A DNA stretch of 64,000 nucleotides from Branchiostoma lanceolatum (GCF_035083965.1 NC_089740.1:12664052-12728051), one strand, 5' to 3'. Shown: positions 46,711 through 58,164, counted from the first letter of the stretch. Notes: generated from the letters alone by a model not told the origin. Made by a program: numbers and translations.

Positions 46711-46864
46711 GCATCATTAGCTACTCAAAAATCATGCATCACCTCAATAGTGGATGACAAAAGAAGCACACAAAGTACAGAGTAACATTGCTGAATTATA
46801 TAGTTTATATGCAGAGGAAATGGATCAAATGCTATCTAGTTTCAAAAAGCATTGACGAACTTTT

Positions 46865-47121
46865 GAGAAAACCATTTTTAAAGAGACTTCATAATAAGCG
46901 AAGTCGTGGTTCGAAGTGCGCACGAGCAGCGAAATGGATTGTGGGTGACATGTCAAAGTTGAAAGTGTAAACAGTTGTTGAATGCCTAGATTATGCTTAA
47001 CACATGTCCACATGGGTTTTATCTACGTCTCAGGGGCCTTGACATTTGATATATCACCCACAATGCATCTGGCTGCGCACGAGCACTTGGAACCTTGAAA
47101 CTGCTTATTGCGGCATTTTTT
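46865..47121. mobile_element. 3'-UTR hairpin element, gene B copy
   Basis: The arms are inverted. AAGTGCGCACGAGCAGCGAA with GGATTGTGGGTGACATGTCAA on the left pairs with GATATATCACCCACAATGCA with GCTGCGCACGAGCACTTGG on the right. The right arm ends in GCATTTTTT directly against the stop codon of gene B. Homologous elements sit after the stops of C (52612-52856) and D (60668-60963), so the insertion predates these duplications. Confidence 0.7.
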
Positions 47122-49024
47122 CTAGTCCTCGCCCCTGCGGCCGACAGCAATGATGACGGCGCCTCCTCCGACCGTGAAGACCGCCTGAACCCAGGTCAGG
47201 TAGAAGGAGTAGCCATACGGCACCAATAAGCCCGGAGCGGCGTTAGCCTGGGAGTTGCCCGTGTAGATGGCGGCAGCCATGACACCACAGATCCCTGTTG
47301 TAAAATCGTAATGAATTAATGACTTAGTAATTCTCAGATCCTATAGACCTACTCTTGCATGCAAGACTACTACGAGCTTAATTCTTCAATCGCATAATTT
47401 TTCGTTCGTCGGGCTGAGCCAATGACGTCAGACATATGACGTAACGGACACGTGACTTCGGTAAGTCTATATCGCCTCCTAATTCATAAAGAAAATAGAT
47501 GCCATGGACATTCCTAACTGAGGGAATGTGTTCAACTAACTCGAAGGTAATTCACTATTTCAAATGATGGAATAAAAAAGGACGTTAGATTTACCTGCAG
47601 CAACAATCAGGGCGCCTCCAACAATCTTGAGTTTGTTGGAGTTCTTTTTCGTGGCGAAACAGGCCACAGCTATCCCGGGGAGGAGCAGCAGCAGCCCAAT
47701 CACGGCGAAGGCCCGGGTGGCATTGAAAGCGCCGGTGAGATCACCGATACCTACAGAAAACAGTAAATGTGATATCCATTTCGTGTGACAAGTTCAAAAT
47801 CCTAAATTCGGGGTGTTAGATGTGTTTGCCTTGGGAGTGAAGGAAGCAGTGTACGTTATCTACATTAAACAACAGAGTGTATTTAACGTATTGTGAAACA
47901 AGAAGTGAAAAAGAAGAAAACGCGATAAGGTTTTTAGATAGATTTGTAAGGCAGTGTACGTTAATTATCTACATCAAACAATTCACAGAGTGTATTTAAC
48001 ATATTGTGAAACAAGAAGTTAAAATGAAGAAAACGTGATAAGGTTTTTAGATAGATTTTTAAGGCAGTGTACGTTAATTATCTACATTAAAAACAGAGTT
48101 TATTTAACATATTGTGAAACAAGAATTGAAAAAGAAGGAAACGCGATAAGGTTTTTAGATAGAGTTTGAGGCAGTGTACTTTATCTACATTAACTCGACA
48201 GAGTGTATTTGATCATGACGTATTGTGAAACATGAAAAAGACAAAAATGCGTACGCGAAAGGTTTTGAGATAGATTTGTAAATAAGGCCATGAGATTAGA
48301 ACACATGGCAATTCTAACTAGTGTGATAAAGACGCATGAAAAGATTAGATCTATTCTAGTCAAAGAACGCCGCTGACACCTGATGACCCTGCGTCTGAGA
48401 TAATGTTCACGCAAACATTGTAACGCAACAGACACGCCTCTTTTTAATACTCGATGCAGTATATTTTTCGAAAAGCAGGTGTAAAAGTAGTCTCCAAGCA
48501 GACCCAACGGTTGCAAAGACCGTATCCATCTGGCAGAAGGAGGTTTTTTTGCTGACAACTTCTCTGGCTGACTGGAGCTTCTCTGGCTAGCTTGTGCGAT
48601 TTGAGCAACGTGGAGATCTGCTTGGAGATTAGTGTAAAAGTACTGGTATGCCGCAGAAGGAGGCATGGGACGGACTCAAGTCTAAGGTGCAACTATCAAA
48701 GCGATAACCGCTCACATTCGCGCGTGCGCACCACGATTGTGAAATTAAAAACAAAACGACCTTCCAACGTAAAGACAACATTCGTCATGTAGATGGAATG
48801 TGGCTTGTGTGCAAAAATGAAAGACGGGGTATTTAACTAAACAAACAGCCAGGCGTTGGTCGCCATCTCCACCTCGAATATATAGAACGAGAAATTGATC
48901 ATACATACATATATTTATACCTATTTTTGCGGGTGCACTTTCCTGTTGTTATTTTCGTCAAACACCCCGTCTTAAATCTTTACAAATGAGCCGCATTAAG
49001 TCTACACGATACATGCATGTTTGA

Positions 49025-49083
<59 letters not shown>

Positions 49084-49177
49084 ACAGATGTGATTTTTGT
49101 GGCCATTCTCGTATAGGGCTGTTTAGCCATAGTCGATGCTGTAGGGCTGTTGTGAATCAGGATAACCAACGGAGGCC

Positions 49178-49213
<36 letters not shown>

Positions 49214-49348
49214 CTGTGTGTGAGTGTGTATGTGTTTGTTGGTATATATGTGTATGTGTGTGTTTCTGTGTGTGTTTGTGTGTGTGTGTGTTTTGTTGGT
49301 ATCTATGTGTATGTGTGTGCATGTGTGTTTTCGTGACTGTGTGTGTGC

Positions 49349-49434
<86 letters not shown>

Positions 49435-50404
49435 CGTTGGCGACCTCGCTGCGGCTAAGCGATTTGACACAGCACTCAACGAATTTCAACGACAACAAAA
49501 GAGAATCGTTTTAGGCTTTGTGTGTTCTTGCACGTTTTGCATGATATTCCTATTATAAATTCTCGGGTAACACAAGTCCGATTTAGGTCGCAGTGCAGAG
49601 AGGCCGCAGTATTAGCCCCCACCAGATCTTTCTACGGGCGTATGGATCGTAGAATTCGGCACAAAAAAGGAATGATTAGGTAGAGTCGGTCCACTGTGAT
49701 AGTCAATATTTCGCTTGCAAATGAAACCGTCAGGTGGCCAAACTTCCCTGGCAAATGTTCTCTCTATAGCTAGCGTAGTTAGTCTGGTAGAGACTACCGC
49801 AGTCCAGTGAGATACCCGCTTGAGAATGAACTTCACACCTTGTGCCTATATACCCGCAGGGGGTGCCGCTTTATCTTATGTCAATGTACCAACGCAGAGA
49901 GCCACAGTACAGAAAATATATTCCGTACCTTGAACCCGGTCTGGTGACATGCCTATGGCACAGAGCAGTCGACGCTTTTCCTTCTAAAAGATATACAGAA
50001 ACTAGTCGAAACGGTACATATTTGAAATAATTTTGGTTTTCTTTTGAACGAAAGTTATAAATAAATAGATGTAATATCTTACTGTCCAAGCAGAGAAGGG
50101 GTTCCGGCTGGTTTTTGACGTATTTTTAGGCGTTTTTGTTTGGCTTTCTACTTTGTCATTTTTTTGTCTCTTGAAGAGTGGAGAGTAGTAATATCTTGTC
50201 GGGTATACTAGTACTCTGTTACTTACCGGGATAAGCCGAGCATATCGTCACTCCCGACTGCGTGAGGCACGTCAGCCACAGACCGGCATCAATCTTCTGC
50301 CCTTCCTGTCCTTCCGATAGCCAGGCGGTGGTCGCTATCCCCACCACGTACAACACGCATCCGAGAAGAGAGCTGCCGATGCCACCCACAAGAAGTCGGT
50401 TCAT
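47122..50404 (-). CDS. PMP22/claudin-superfamily protein B
   Basis: Exons 50404-50227, 47750-47595 and 47294-47122 join in phase 1 to give 168 residues. TM1 is GIGSSLLGCVLYVVGIAT. The first loop has W28, G41-L42-W43, C46 and C55. TM2 starts ATRAFAVIGLLLLLPGIAVA, with the superfamily Arg before TM2. TM3 follows KIVGGALIVAAGICGVMAAA, and TM4 is FYLTWVQAVFTVGGGAVIIA. The tail is very short (VGRRGED). Donors are GTAAGT and GTAAAT; acceptors are TTCTGTAG and TTACAACAG. The upstream block has TCACGTGA at 50558-50565. The first intron carries a 108-base tandem repeat, a MITE and GT tracts. Family level is well supported; whether it is a true claudin or PMP22/EMP relative is open. Confidence 0.82.
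47846..48290. repeat. About 108-bp tandem repeat, four copies
   Basis: GGCAGTGTACGTTATCTACA followed by CAGAGTGTATTTAACGTATT and GATAAGGTTTTTAGATAGAT recurs with starts near 47845, 47950, 48062 and 48170. Periods are 105-113 bases, with indels between copies. It lies in the first intron of gene B. Confidence 0.8.
48491..48628. mobile_element. MITE-like element (TCTCCAAGCAGA ends)
   Basis: It starts TCTCCAAGCAGA and ends TCTGCTTGGAGA, exact reverse complements. It contains GCAAAGACCGTATCCATCTG, shared with the copy at 13338-13484. GTGTAAAAGTA is found just outside both ends and might be a long target duplication. Confidence 0.7.
49022..49434. repeat. Long GT microsatellites
   Basis: Tracts lie at 49024-49080 and 49186-49434. 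The second ends in a nearly pure GT run of about 85 bases (49349-49433). Such tracts can form Z-DNA. They lie in the first intron of gene B. Confidence 0.95.
49615..49797 (-). mobile_element. Dispersed repeat with AGTCTCTACCAGACT end
   Basis: Second copy of the family at 39045-39215, sharing GGGCGTATGGATCGTAGAATTCGGCA-type sequence at one end and GCGTAGTTAGTCTGGTAGAG at the other, with a different internal segment. Confidence 0.7.
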
Positions 50405-50760
50405 CTTGTTGCAGGGTTTTGGTGAGATTTTACGTCTCGATGAAATCAGTGACGCTGTAAAAAAATCAGTGACCGACAAGAAACGCAAGTCACTCGGAAA
50501 TGAGACAGACTCCAGGTCGACGACCAAACACAAGGCGTGGCTTCAGGTGTCTCTTCCTCACGTGATCGAAACTATACGCGTGGTTGACCGAAACTAGACG
50601 TGTGGTTGGTCAAATTCAGTAGTTACGTAGGCGGTGATCGACAAGACGCACGTAAATGATTTTTTTTAAAGATTTTACGTCGCAAAAAGATCAGTGACGC
50701 TGCAGAATATCAGTGACCGACGCAAGTTATCTGAAAACTAGAGTTCCACGAACACATTAT
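50405..50760 (-). promoter_or_regulatory. Conserved upstream block of gene B
   Basis: This region directly upstream of the ATG is clearly homologous to those of C, D and B'. In plus-strand order it holds ATTTTACG, the repeated AAATCAGTGACGCT/AATCAGTGACCGACA, CACTCGGAAATGAGACAGAC, TCACGTGATCGAAACTA (50558) and GGTTGGTCAAATTCAG. The CAGTGACGCT module then recurs near 50690. Conservation outside coding sequence, and its place at the gene start, suggest a promoter plus 5' UTR. The transcription start is not located. Confidence 0.55.
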
Positions 50761-51649
50761 CTTCGCCAAATAATCAAGGCTTATTATGGAGAGTGATTGA
50801 TATTTACGTGCTTATCACCCCCTGCAAATTTGATCATGCACCATACCGTTTGGAAGTTATGATGAGGCGAATGAGTCCAGTCTAGATGGGGTTAAAAATC
50901 ATTTGGTGGCACAGGACTAGTATATGTGCAGAGTGTAATGATATATGTTATAACTGGTCATGAAAAATATGAGTATGTTGATGGTGTTTTTGTCAGGCTT
51001 TCTATTTTGTCCCCTTTTCATTATGTCGCCAATCGTGGTGAACAGAAATGCCTAAACTGAACGCGTTAAAAATAAGGCAGACTCGGGCTCGACGAGCAAA
51101 CACAAACTGTGGGCTTGACTCTCACGTGATCAAAACTGGACACATGATTGGAGCTTCAGGCGTTAGCCCAGACATCAAGCCTCTGCACGTTAAGTAAAAG
51201 AACACAAGACACGCGGCTTGAAAAAGCGCTATGTTTCATCTCAGTTGAGGGTGACAGAAGAAGAAAAAATGGCAGCTAAGTTTGTATGCTTGAGAAACGT
51301 TATCAACGTTCAGAGATTCTAAAGAAAAAATGTTCTTACGAAGATTAGTCATCTAGCATGCTGTCCATGCCCCGAAACTGAGGTGTCTATACCCTATAAC
51401 AAAGACAACAGATAGGGCACTTGTGCCTTGACGCCAAGGACTTCGACCAGCCGTGTAGTTTACATCAAAGCCGCAAGATTGCGCTATTGTTTCAAGCGGG
51501 CCTTGCATGTTCTGCTACTTCCAAAGAAGTAGTAGCGCGGGCGTTTGGCCTTCACGATTCCGTGGAGTGCTGTATAGCTGCTCTGGGAGTAACTAAAAAA
51601 TCAGTGCCCTAAGTGTGTTAAAGACTGGGTTGAAACATCGGAAAGACTT

Positions 51650-51875
51650 GTAGAGATACGGTGGGTGCCTTTTGGTCTTCCACGGCTTCTTTTCCCTTTT
51701 GTGGGCTCCCATAGCACTAGTCTGGAGGCTATTATATCAGGATGTCGGATGCAATGAGCAGCCAATTTCAATCTTCTTGCTTTTATTTTCTCTGAAACTA
51801 GTGGCAGGTCTTGATACAGTTGCTCGTTGGTGAGTTTTAGCTCCCAAGACATATTAAGGCACATTCGGAGCATTT
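51650..51875 (-). mobile_element. Non-LTR retrotransposon remnant (ORF2 C-terminus)
   Basis: The minus strand reads LRMCLNMSWELKLTNEQLYQ, then RRLKLAAHCIRHPD and GKRSRGRPKGT. This is the typical end of reverse-transcriptase ORFs of non-LTR elements (pattern LTNE.L, RRL...GH..R, GKR.RGRP). Only this fragment remains. Its upstream edge lies at the point where homology between the two duplicated units begins (51888 and 59885). Confidence 0.75.
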
Positions 51876-52062
51876 GGATGCCAAAAATACTCTTATTTTT
51901 AAACTTGGTACCATATAAAGCCATTGGTTGGAAACCCAACGTGCTGTCATCAAATGCAACAAGATGGATCCAAAGATTACTTACAAATATTGTTTCGGAC
52001 GTTGTCAGAAGATACTCCTATATATCGTTGCTGTAATAAGATCATTTTGTTGGTAATACCCC

Positions 52063-52290
52063 CTTTCCACTGGTCGGCGATGGCACTGCGCTCTCGCTGG
52101 GACCTAAATCAAATTAGCACTTGACTTCATAATTCGAGTATCATGCAAAATGTAAAAGTACGGCTGAAAAGGCAACAAAACACACAAAGCGTAAAATAAT
52201 GTGTTTTCTATCTATCAAACTCGTTGAGCGCTCTGTTAAATTCTAGGTCACAGAGAGCGCGCGGCGAGAGCGCCGTCCTAGTGGAGAAGG
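52063..52290. mobile_element. MITE with CCACTGGTCGGCG ends (copy 1)
   Basis: TTTCCACTGGTCGGCGATGG and GCGCTCTCGCT near the left pair with GCGAGAGCGCCGTCCTAGTGG at the right. The same element lies at the equivalent place in the second unit (60050-60250), so it was present before the duplication. Confidence 0.65.
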
Positions 52291-52611
52291 TTTTGAGTGC
52301 CCGTTTTTAGTCACCATTAACATGCAACTACATCCTGTCGATGAACTGAACACAAGAAACTCTTTCGACGCACCTCAACACAACGTATTGACTATTGCGT
52401 TCTTAAAGAAAAAACTTTCCAATAGAAATTGACTTAAAAAGTGAAATTGCTGATATTTGTCTTGTTCATGTACTAAAACAACACCAATATGTGCCATACA
52501 GTGTTAATATAAAGTACTAGTTAACATTTCCTATCTTCATAGAGGGCGACAAGCAATAATGTTGCAAAAAAGCTATTTTGTTTGCAAAGCATACGAACTT
52601 TCAGGACGGAC

Positions 52612-52856
52612 TTTAAAAAATGCCTTCTGATAAGCGAGTTCGCGGGCGCAGCGGAATGTATTGTGGGTAACATGTCAAAGGTGAAGGCCCCTTACTTGTA
52701 ACCAGTTCCTATCGGATAAACCTGATACATGTCATTACGTCATGACATGTTTTATTCATATCTCAGTGGACTTCAAATTTGACATATCACCCAAAATGCA
52801 CCTCGTCGCGCATGAGCACTTGGAACCATGAAACGGCTTATTGCGGCATTTTTTAG
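52612..52856. mobile_element. 3'-UTR hairpin element, gene C copy
   Basis: The left arm AAATGCCTTCTGATAAGCGA, with GCGGAATGTATTGTGGGTAA, is inverted relative to the right arm ATATCACCCAAAATGCACCT and ending in ACGGCTTATTGCGGCATTTT. In gene sense the loop region contains ATGAATAAAACATG, so AATAAA could serve as the poly(A) signal of gene C, about 125 bases past its stop. Confidence 0.7.
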
Positions 52857-52877
52857 TCACGGAGCATAGGCAGCTCG

Positions 52878-55800
52878 TCACTCCTGGTCCTTGCGCCCGG
52901 CGACAATCATGGCGACGCCTCCCCCGATGGTGAAGACCGCCTGAGCCCAGGTCAGGTAGAAGGAGTAGCCATACGGCACCGCCACGCCATCGAAGTTACC
53001 GACAAAGATGGCGGCAGCGATGACACCACAAACACCTGTTGGAAAATGAATGAATGAATGACTTTTCATAGAAAGTTGCTAGGGGGGCCAAAATCTAATC
53101 ATTTGGATATCTCAGAAAGACCTACCTCTTACCAAAAATGAAGACAAATTATCCAGGTATATTCTCAAGTTATCGTCTTGTGGACTTAAATTGCTGTGGA
53201 CACATCCCTGTACAATTCCTAAAGTTCTTGCAGATTGCACACAATAATATTAGCCTGAGTGCCAGCCTTTTTAGCTTCCGTACGCAACCCAAGCTCCGCT
53301 CCTGGCCGGCAGCGGAGCTTGGGTAGCGCAGCGGAGCTAGGGTAGCGGACGGAAGCTATATAAAAAAGGCTGGCACTCAGGCTACAATAATACACCATTA
53401 GGCGTCGCCCAAAAGGATGTCAAATTTACCTCCAGCAATAGTCAGGGCACCTCCAATCAGCTTGCCTTTGTTGATGTTCTTCTTCGCGGCGAAGCAGGCC
53501 AGAGCTATCCCAGGGATGAGCATCAGCGATCCGATGATGGCGAAGGCGCGGGTGGCATGTAAGGCGCCGGACAGCTGACTGATATCTACGATAAATAAGT
53601 GGGTATCATTTGCATATCAGTGGATCATAAATAGGTCTTTTAACATCCAAAAACTTTGACCAAAAGTTGGCACACTTCTGATATAAAAGAGTACATAATC
53701 TACAAGGAAAACTAGTGAGTCAATGGCTATCACAATCCTCCTAACAATTGTTTACCTACGGTTATGTTGAAGTATTGTTACAATTATGGTGCATCACAAA
53801 AGCTATCTACGTACCAGAAATCATGACGATTCGTCAACCCCTTCTTTAGTTCTTCTCTTTCAAAGTCTCAAAGAAAATCGTCTCCTTAAGCTTCGATTCC
53901 AGCTTGGGGGACCAAATCTACACCATCTACCTTGAACCTTCTGCCCGAAGGGCTATCTACTACTAAAAAATAACGACCATAGCATGTAGCATGGAATATG
54001 AAAGCCGAAGATTCCGCTGTAGTACCGTAACAAGCCTTTAGGGGGTAAGGTCTCTTCAAGCCCTACCCAAATACCAAATAGCAAGGCAATCCACCCAGGC
54101 ATTCTCGAATTATACTGTTCATCCACATACATAAATACATACATAAAAATCTACAAACAAACGCTACTAAAATCATAACCTTCTTGGCGGAGGTAAAAGA
54201 AACACGGCGGAAAGATGAAAACAATCGCAACTAAGACCTACGGTCTCGCTTTCAAAAACAAACAACTGCTCGCGCCTGCGCACTTTGAGCTTATATTACA
54301 CTTTTTGATGATGACTTCTTTTTGTACTACTGGGTCGTCTGTGCCCGGGTAGCAGGACCAATAGTTACGGTCTGGCTGCACAAACGACCCAGTACAAAAA
54401 GAAGTCATCAGCAAAAAGTGTATCATAAGCAAAAAAAGCCGAGAGAGCCTGCTATAGAGGGCAGGCCTAGTAGTAGTACAGTGTAGCTTACGGTGAGGCA
54501 AATTCAAGACGGGGGATTCAACAATGAAAAGGGCACATGACATATGAGACATATGTACGCCATGTACATGCAGATTAAAAGGGTCCCCCGAAAGTGCGAA
54601 ATGGAACGAAATGGAACGAAATGGAACGAAATGGAACGAAATGGAACGAAACGGAACGAAATGGAACGAAATGGAACGAAATGGAACGAAACGGAACGAA
54701 ATGGAACGAAATGGAACGAAATGGAAGAACGAAAACAACATATGTAACATCATGAAATGAAATACCAGTAGATAGCGAATTATAAGGAGTAGACCGGAAC
54801 AGTAAGCATTTTAAATACAGAAATACATAAATGGTAAATACATAATATAACGTGTTTTATTTCTTGAATCTATGTGATAATATTAAATACAACGTTTTTG
54901 TCGCGTTTGTGTGGCTACATTCTTTCCTGAAAATGGAGGCGCCGCTCTCCCTTGTGTACCAACGATCTGCAATTGAACTGCTTCAAATAGCAGGGAAAAC
55001 AAGCACACGGAAGTATCGAAGTTAGGACTAGATTACAATTGGTGGTAAAATTGCATCTCATAATTCACCAAGAGAGCATGAGGCAAGCGTTATTTTATTA
55101 TTCATACAGCGTGTTTGGAGCTGTTCTCCCCCAAATGGGGCCCCGCATACAAATAAACCGCCACTTTTGTTGCCAGCGCGACGGAACTGTGGGCGTGCGC
55201 TACCGACAGGTTGAATCAAACTCCGACTTTCCAGTTATTCACATACGGTTTTAGTCCATAACTAGTACGTAACATATGCCTATCTCCGCAACAACGATTT
55301 GTATACAACCAATTGTTCGGCTCAAAGTCAGACCCCTGTCGGAGAATGGACCCCTCCGTTAATGACATGCAAATGAAGCTCTGCGCTGCTGCGTCACCAA
55401 TTTCACACATTTCACACTCCTTTTCAAACACGGACGTGGAGCCCTCTGGAGACATTTCTGCTTTATTGTTCACGACAAAACAAAGGCAGGGTGTGAACGA
55501 GCAGGACATGTATTTCACGGTTCGCACAACACGACAACACGCTAGCTGTATAAATGATAAGATTACGCTTGCCTCATGCCCTCTTGGAGATGCAATGTTA
55601 CCCACCAACTTCTGTATAATCTGGTCCTAACTTCGATACTCATTTCCGTTTGCTTGTTTTCCTTGCTATTTGCAGCAGTTTATTTGCAGATCGTTGGTAC
55701 ACAAGGAAGAGCGGCGGCTCTCTTTGCACGCGGCGCCTCCATTTTCAGGAAAGAATCTAGCCACACAAACGCGACAAAAACGTTGTATTTGATATCATCA

Positions 55801-57593
55801 CATAGATTCAAGAAATAAAACACGTTATAGTATGTATTTACCACTCACTTCTGTATTTAAAATGCTTCCTGTTCCGGTCTACTCCTTATAATTTGCCTAC
55901 TACTGGTATTTCATTTCATAATGTTACATATGTTGTTTTCGTTCTTCCATTTCGTTCCATTTCGTTCCATTTCGTTCCATTTCGTTCCATTTCGCTCCAT
56001 TTCGTTCCATTTCGTTCCATTTCGTTCCGTTTCGTTCCATTTCGTTCCATTTCGTTCCATTTCGCACTTTCGGGGGACCGGATATGATATCGGGTGATTA
56101 GATTAAAATACCATTTCCAGTACCTGTTAGCTGCCAGGCGCTACTAAAGACTTTGCGCTTTGTTTATGTTGCCGTTGCTAGGGTATTGTGATCACCTTGA
56201 CCCGTAGGCTGAACGTAACTTGATCTAGCGCGAACAGCAGACAGCTATACTAGTAAACAAGCTAGACATATTCTACAAAGCCAGCCATGCGACACGACAT
56301 GAAACATTCGGCAAGAAGACAGTGGCTGTGCAGATTTTCACTCGTTTTTTCGTCTAATAGTGTACTAACGGAGGGCGCTGTAACTGCGGGCGTTATAACT
56401 GAAATACTGCTGATTGGTCTAGCCAACCGATCTACCTCTTTTGTTCAGTGTTCACACATTAAAGGCACCCAGAGCACTTTATGTGGCTTCAAACTCAAAT
56501 TAAAAAACTCCAGTTTTTAGCCATTTCTACACATAGTAAGTTTCAATAACACTATACCATTACATATCGATATTCAAGGAGCAAAGATGCGATGTCGCTG
56601 TGTGTTGAGCACTCAAAAAAAATCCAAGCGCTGTCAGCGCCGCCGTTTTTGTTCTCAAATTTTCCGACTTCTTGGAACGTGACGTCCCGTCGCCGGAACT
56701 TGCAGAGAACTGACCGTTCCAGTCGAACACAGGAATAACGCACAAGTACATGAGAGACGGACTTGGTAGTAGTTGGCAATGTGTTACGTAAGCTCCGTCC
56801 CCTTGAGTGCCCGAGATATTTTCTTTTTCATTTCGTTTTTTTCTTGGGTATTCATGTAGCCAATGCAGTGAGATATCTGTCCCAGATATGCATTGTCATT
56901 TCTGCTTGTCATTTCTGTCCCACTAGCGCTGTTTTTGACGGAGGTGTTCCAAATAGAACAGGGGGTTCTATATGGTGTTCGACGGGAACGGTCCATTACC
57001 GACGAAAAAACCGTTTTGAGTTCTGTTTCAATCTAATTACACTAGGCGCGTGAAACTAAAGGGGTCATTGTGTAGCTTATTTTCGCGTGGCTTTTGAGCG
57101 CTTGTGACATGTAATCATCACGCAAATGTGGTAAACAGTGGCATTAAATGACAATTTCATAAAGATTACAGCAACTAGAATATTTCCAATTTTCAAGCCA
57201 CATAAAATGCTCTGGATGCCTTTAAGTATTTCACCTCTAGCAATGGCGGGTTGACTGCTTATTTCAGAGCAAGGAGGTTTGAGGTTTCTCTATTTAAACC
57301 TCCTTGTTCAGAGGAACAAGAAGGTCGTGTTTTACTTGTGACTTGTTTGTTTTTAAAGCAAGTAAACATATCAAAGAAATCTATTGATAAAAAGATGCAT
57401 CCTATGGCTTACCTGGGTACGCTTTGCAGGCTGTTACACCCAAATATGTACCGCAGACCTGCCACAGTCCGACATCTTCTTTTGCCAACCCTTGTTGTTC
57501 GGCCTCCATCCATGCGGGAGTCGCTATCCCCACCACGTACAACAAGGCCCCGAGAAGAGAGATGCCGATACCAACCACAAGAAGTCGGTTCAT
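52878..57593 (-). CDS. PMP22/claudin-superfamily protein C
   Basis: Exons 57593-57413, 53585-53430 and 53035-52878 join in phase 1 to encode 164 residues. TM1 is GIGISLLGALLYVVGIAT. The loop signature is W28, G42-L43-W44, C47 and C56. TM2 begins ATRAFAIIGSLMLIPGIALA; KLIGGALTIAGGVCGVIAAA is TM3; FYLTWAQAVFTIGGGVAMIV is TM4; and the tail is AGRKDQE. Exons 2 and 3 are nearly identical to those of gene D, showing a recent duplication. The second intron (between exons 2 and 3) has a MITE with an 8-base duplication. The first intron holds a 1.5-kb fold-back transposon absent from D. The upstream block carries TCACGTGA (57716) and ATTGG (57741). Confidence 0.82.
53249..53383. mobile_element. 135-bp MITE with 8-bp target duplication
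   Basis: The arms TAGCCTGAGTGCCAGCCTTTT and AAAAGGCTGGCACTCAGGCT form a near-perfect hairpin. ACAATAAT flanks both sides (53241-53248 and 53384-53391), an 8-base duplication typical of hAT elements. The terminus matches the element at 35554-35673. It lies in the intron between exons 2 and 3 of gene C. Confidence 0.8.
54297..54422. mobile_element. Hairpin element in gene C intron (copy 1)
   Basis: TACACTTTTTGATGATGACT at the left pairs with AGTCATCAGCAAAAAGTGTA at the right; GGGTCGT and ACGACCC are the inner arms. The same hairpin lies in the matching place of the gene D intron (62831-62968), so it was present before duplication. Confidence 0.75.
54581..56099. mobile_element. 1.5-kb fold-back transposon with decamer arrays
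   Basis: Arms of about 500 bases are inverted copies. Each begins at the outside with a GGTCCCCCGAAAGTGCGAA block and an array of ATGGAACGAA decamers (12 at 54601-54720; 11 in reverse at 55951-56060). Then comes unique sequence pairing through TTCGAAGTTAGGAC-type blocks to about 55112 and 55540. The spacer (about 430 bases) encodes no recognisable transposase. AGATTAAAA occurs at 54572-54580 and 56100-56108 as a 9-base target duplication. Gene D at the same place reads AGATTAGAA once (about 63184), the empty site. The right end has about 20 bases beyond the inverted repeat with no partner on the left. Long arms and a 9-base duplication suggest a non-autonomous Mutator-like or fold-back element. 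Confidence 0.8.
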
Positions 57594-57850
57594 GTTGTGA
57601 CAGGGATTTTTGGTAAGATTTTATGCCCCGATCAAATCAGTAACGCTGCGAAAAATCAGTGACCGACAAGGAACGCAAGCCACTCGAAAATGAGACTGAC
57701 TAGGGATCGTCTATCTCACGTGATCGAAACTAGGGGCGTGATTGGTCAAATTCAGCTGGTACGTAGGTAGTGATTGCCAAAACGCACGTGACTGTTTTTG
57801 TCAGCTTTTACGTCACAATCAAATCAGTGACGCTTCAGAATCTCAACTTG
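57594..57850 (-). promoter_or_regulatory. Conserved upstream block of gene C
   Basis: In plus-strand order it reads AAATCAGTAACGCTGCGAAA, AATCAGTGACCGACAAGGAA, CACTCGAAAATGAGACTGAC, TCACGTGATCGAAACTAG (57716), GCGTGATTGGTCAAATTCAG (57741), GGTACGTAGGTAGTGATTGC and then a second TTTTACGTCACAATCAAATC module. It is nearly identical to the block at gene D. The E-box palindrome and inverted CCAAT box are 17 bases apart. Confidence 0.55.
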
Positions 57851-57911
57851 ATGTACAAATCTACAAAGCCTATCTAATCCAGATATTATACAATGAAGTA
57901 AGCACTTGTTA

Positions 57912-58164
57912 CGTCGATGAAGATTAGACATCCAGGTAATAAGATACGCCAAAAAAGCAATTACTCAAACAACTGGATATGATTTTTGGAAACGGTCAGA
58001 CGTCTTCTCCTTATTTGCATATCAATTCATAGTTCGTGGTTATAAACCTGCCGTTCAACTGATCTCGTTCACAGTCACTGACGAAAAGTAGTGGATGCTA
58101 CTTGAAACGTCTGACCGTTTCCAAAAATCATATCCAGTTGTTTGAGTAATTGCTTTTTTGGCGT
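57912..58164. mobile_element. MITE with 14-bp flanking direct repeat
   Basis: The inverted arms read GCCAAAAAAGCAATTACTCAA / TTGAGTAATTGCTTTTTTGGC, then ACTGGATATGATTTTTGGAA and its complement. GTAAGCACTTGTTA flanks both sides (57898-57911 and 58163-58176). The internal sequence ACTTGAAACGTCTGACCG recurs in the copy at 61188-61400. Confidence 0.75.

Noticed and set aside
49002-49514. Long Cys/Val frames and His/Thr frames at 49.0-49.5 kb
   Set aside because: Produced by GT repeats; both strands open equally.
54238-54753. 171-residue frame with repeated FRSISFHFVP
   Set aside because: The repeat is translation of the decamer array in the arm of a fold-back element; the mirror frame appears at 55893-56087.
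55216-55630. 130- and 105-residue overlapping frames in the spacer of the fold-back element
   Set aside because: Opposite strands are open over the same DNA and there are no transposase motifs.
57270-57306. 11-base perfect hairpin CAAGGAGGTTT / AAACCTCCTTG as a microRNA precursor
   Set aside because: The stem is too short for a microRNA precursor and nothing else supports it.
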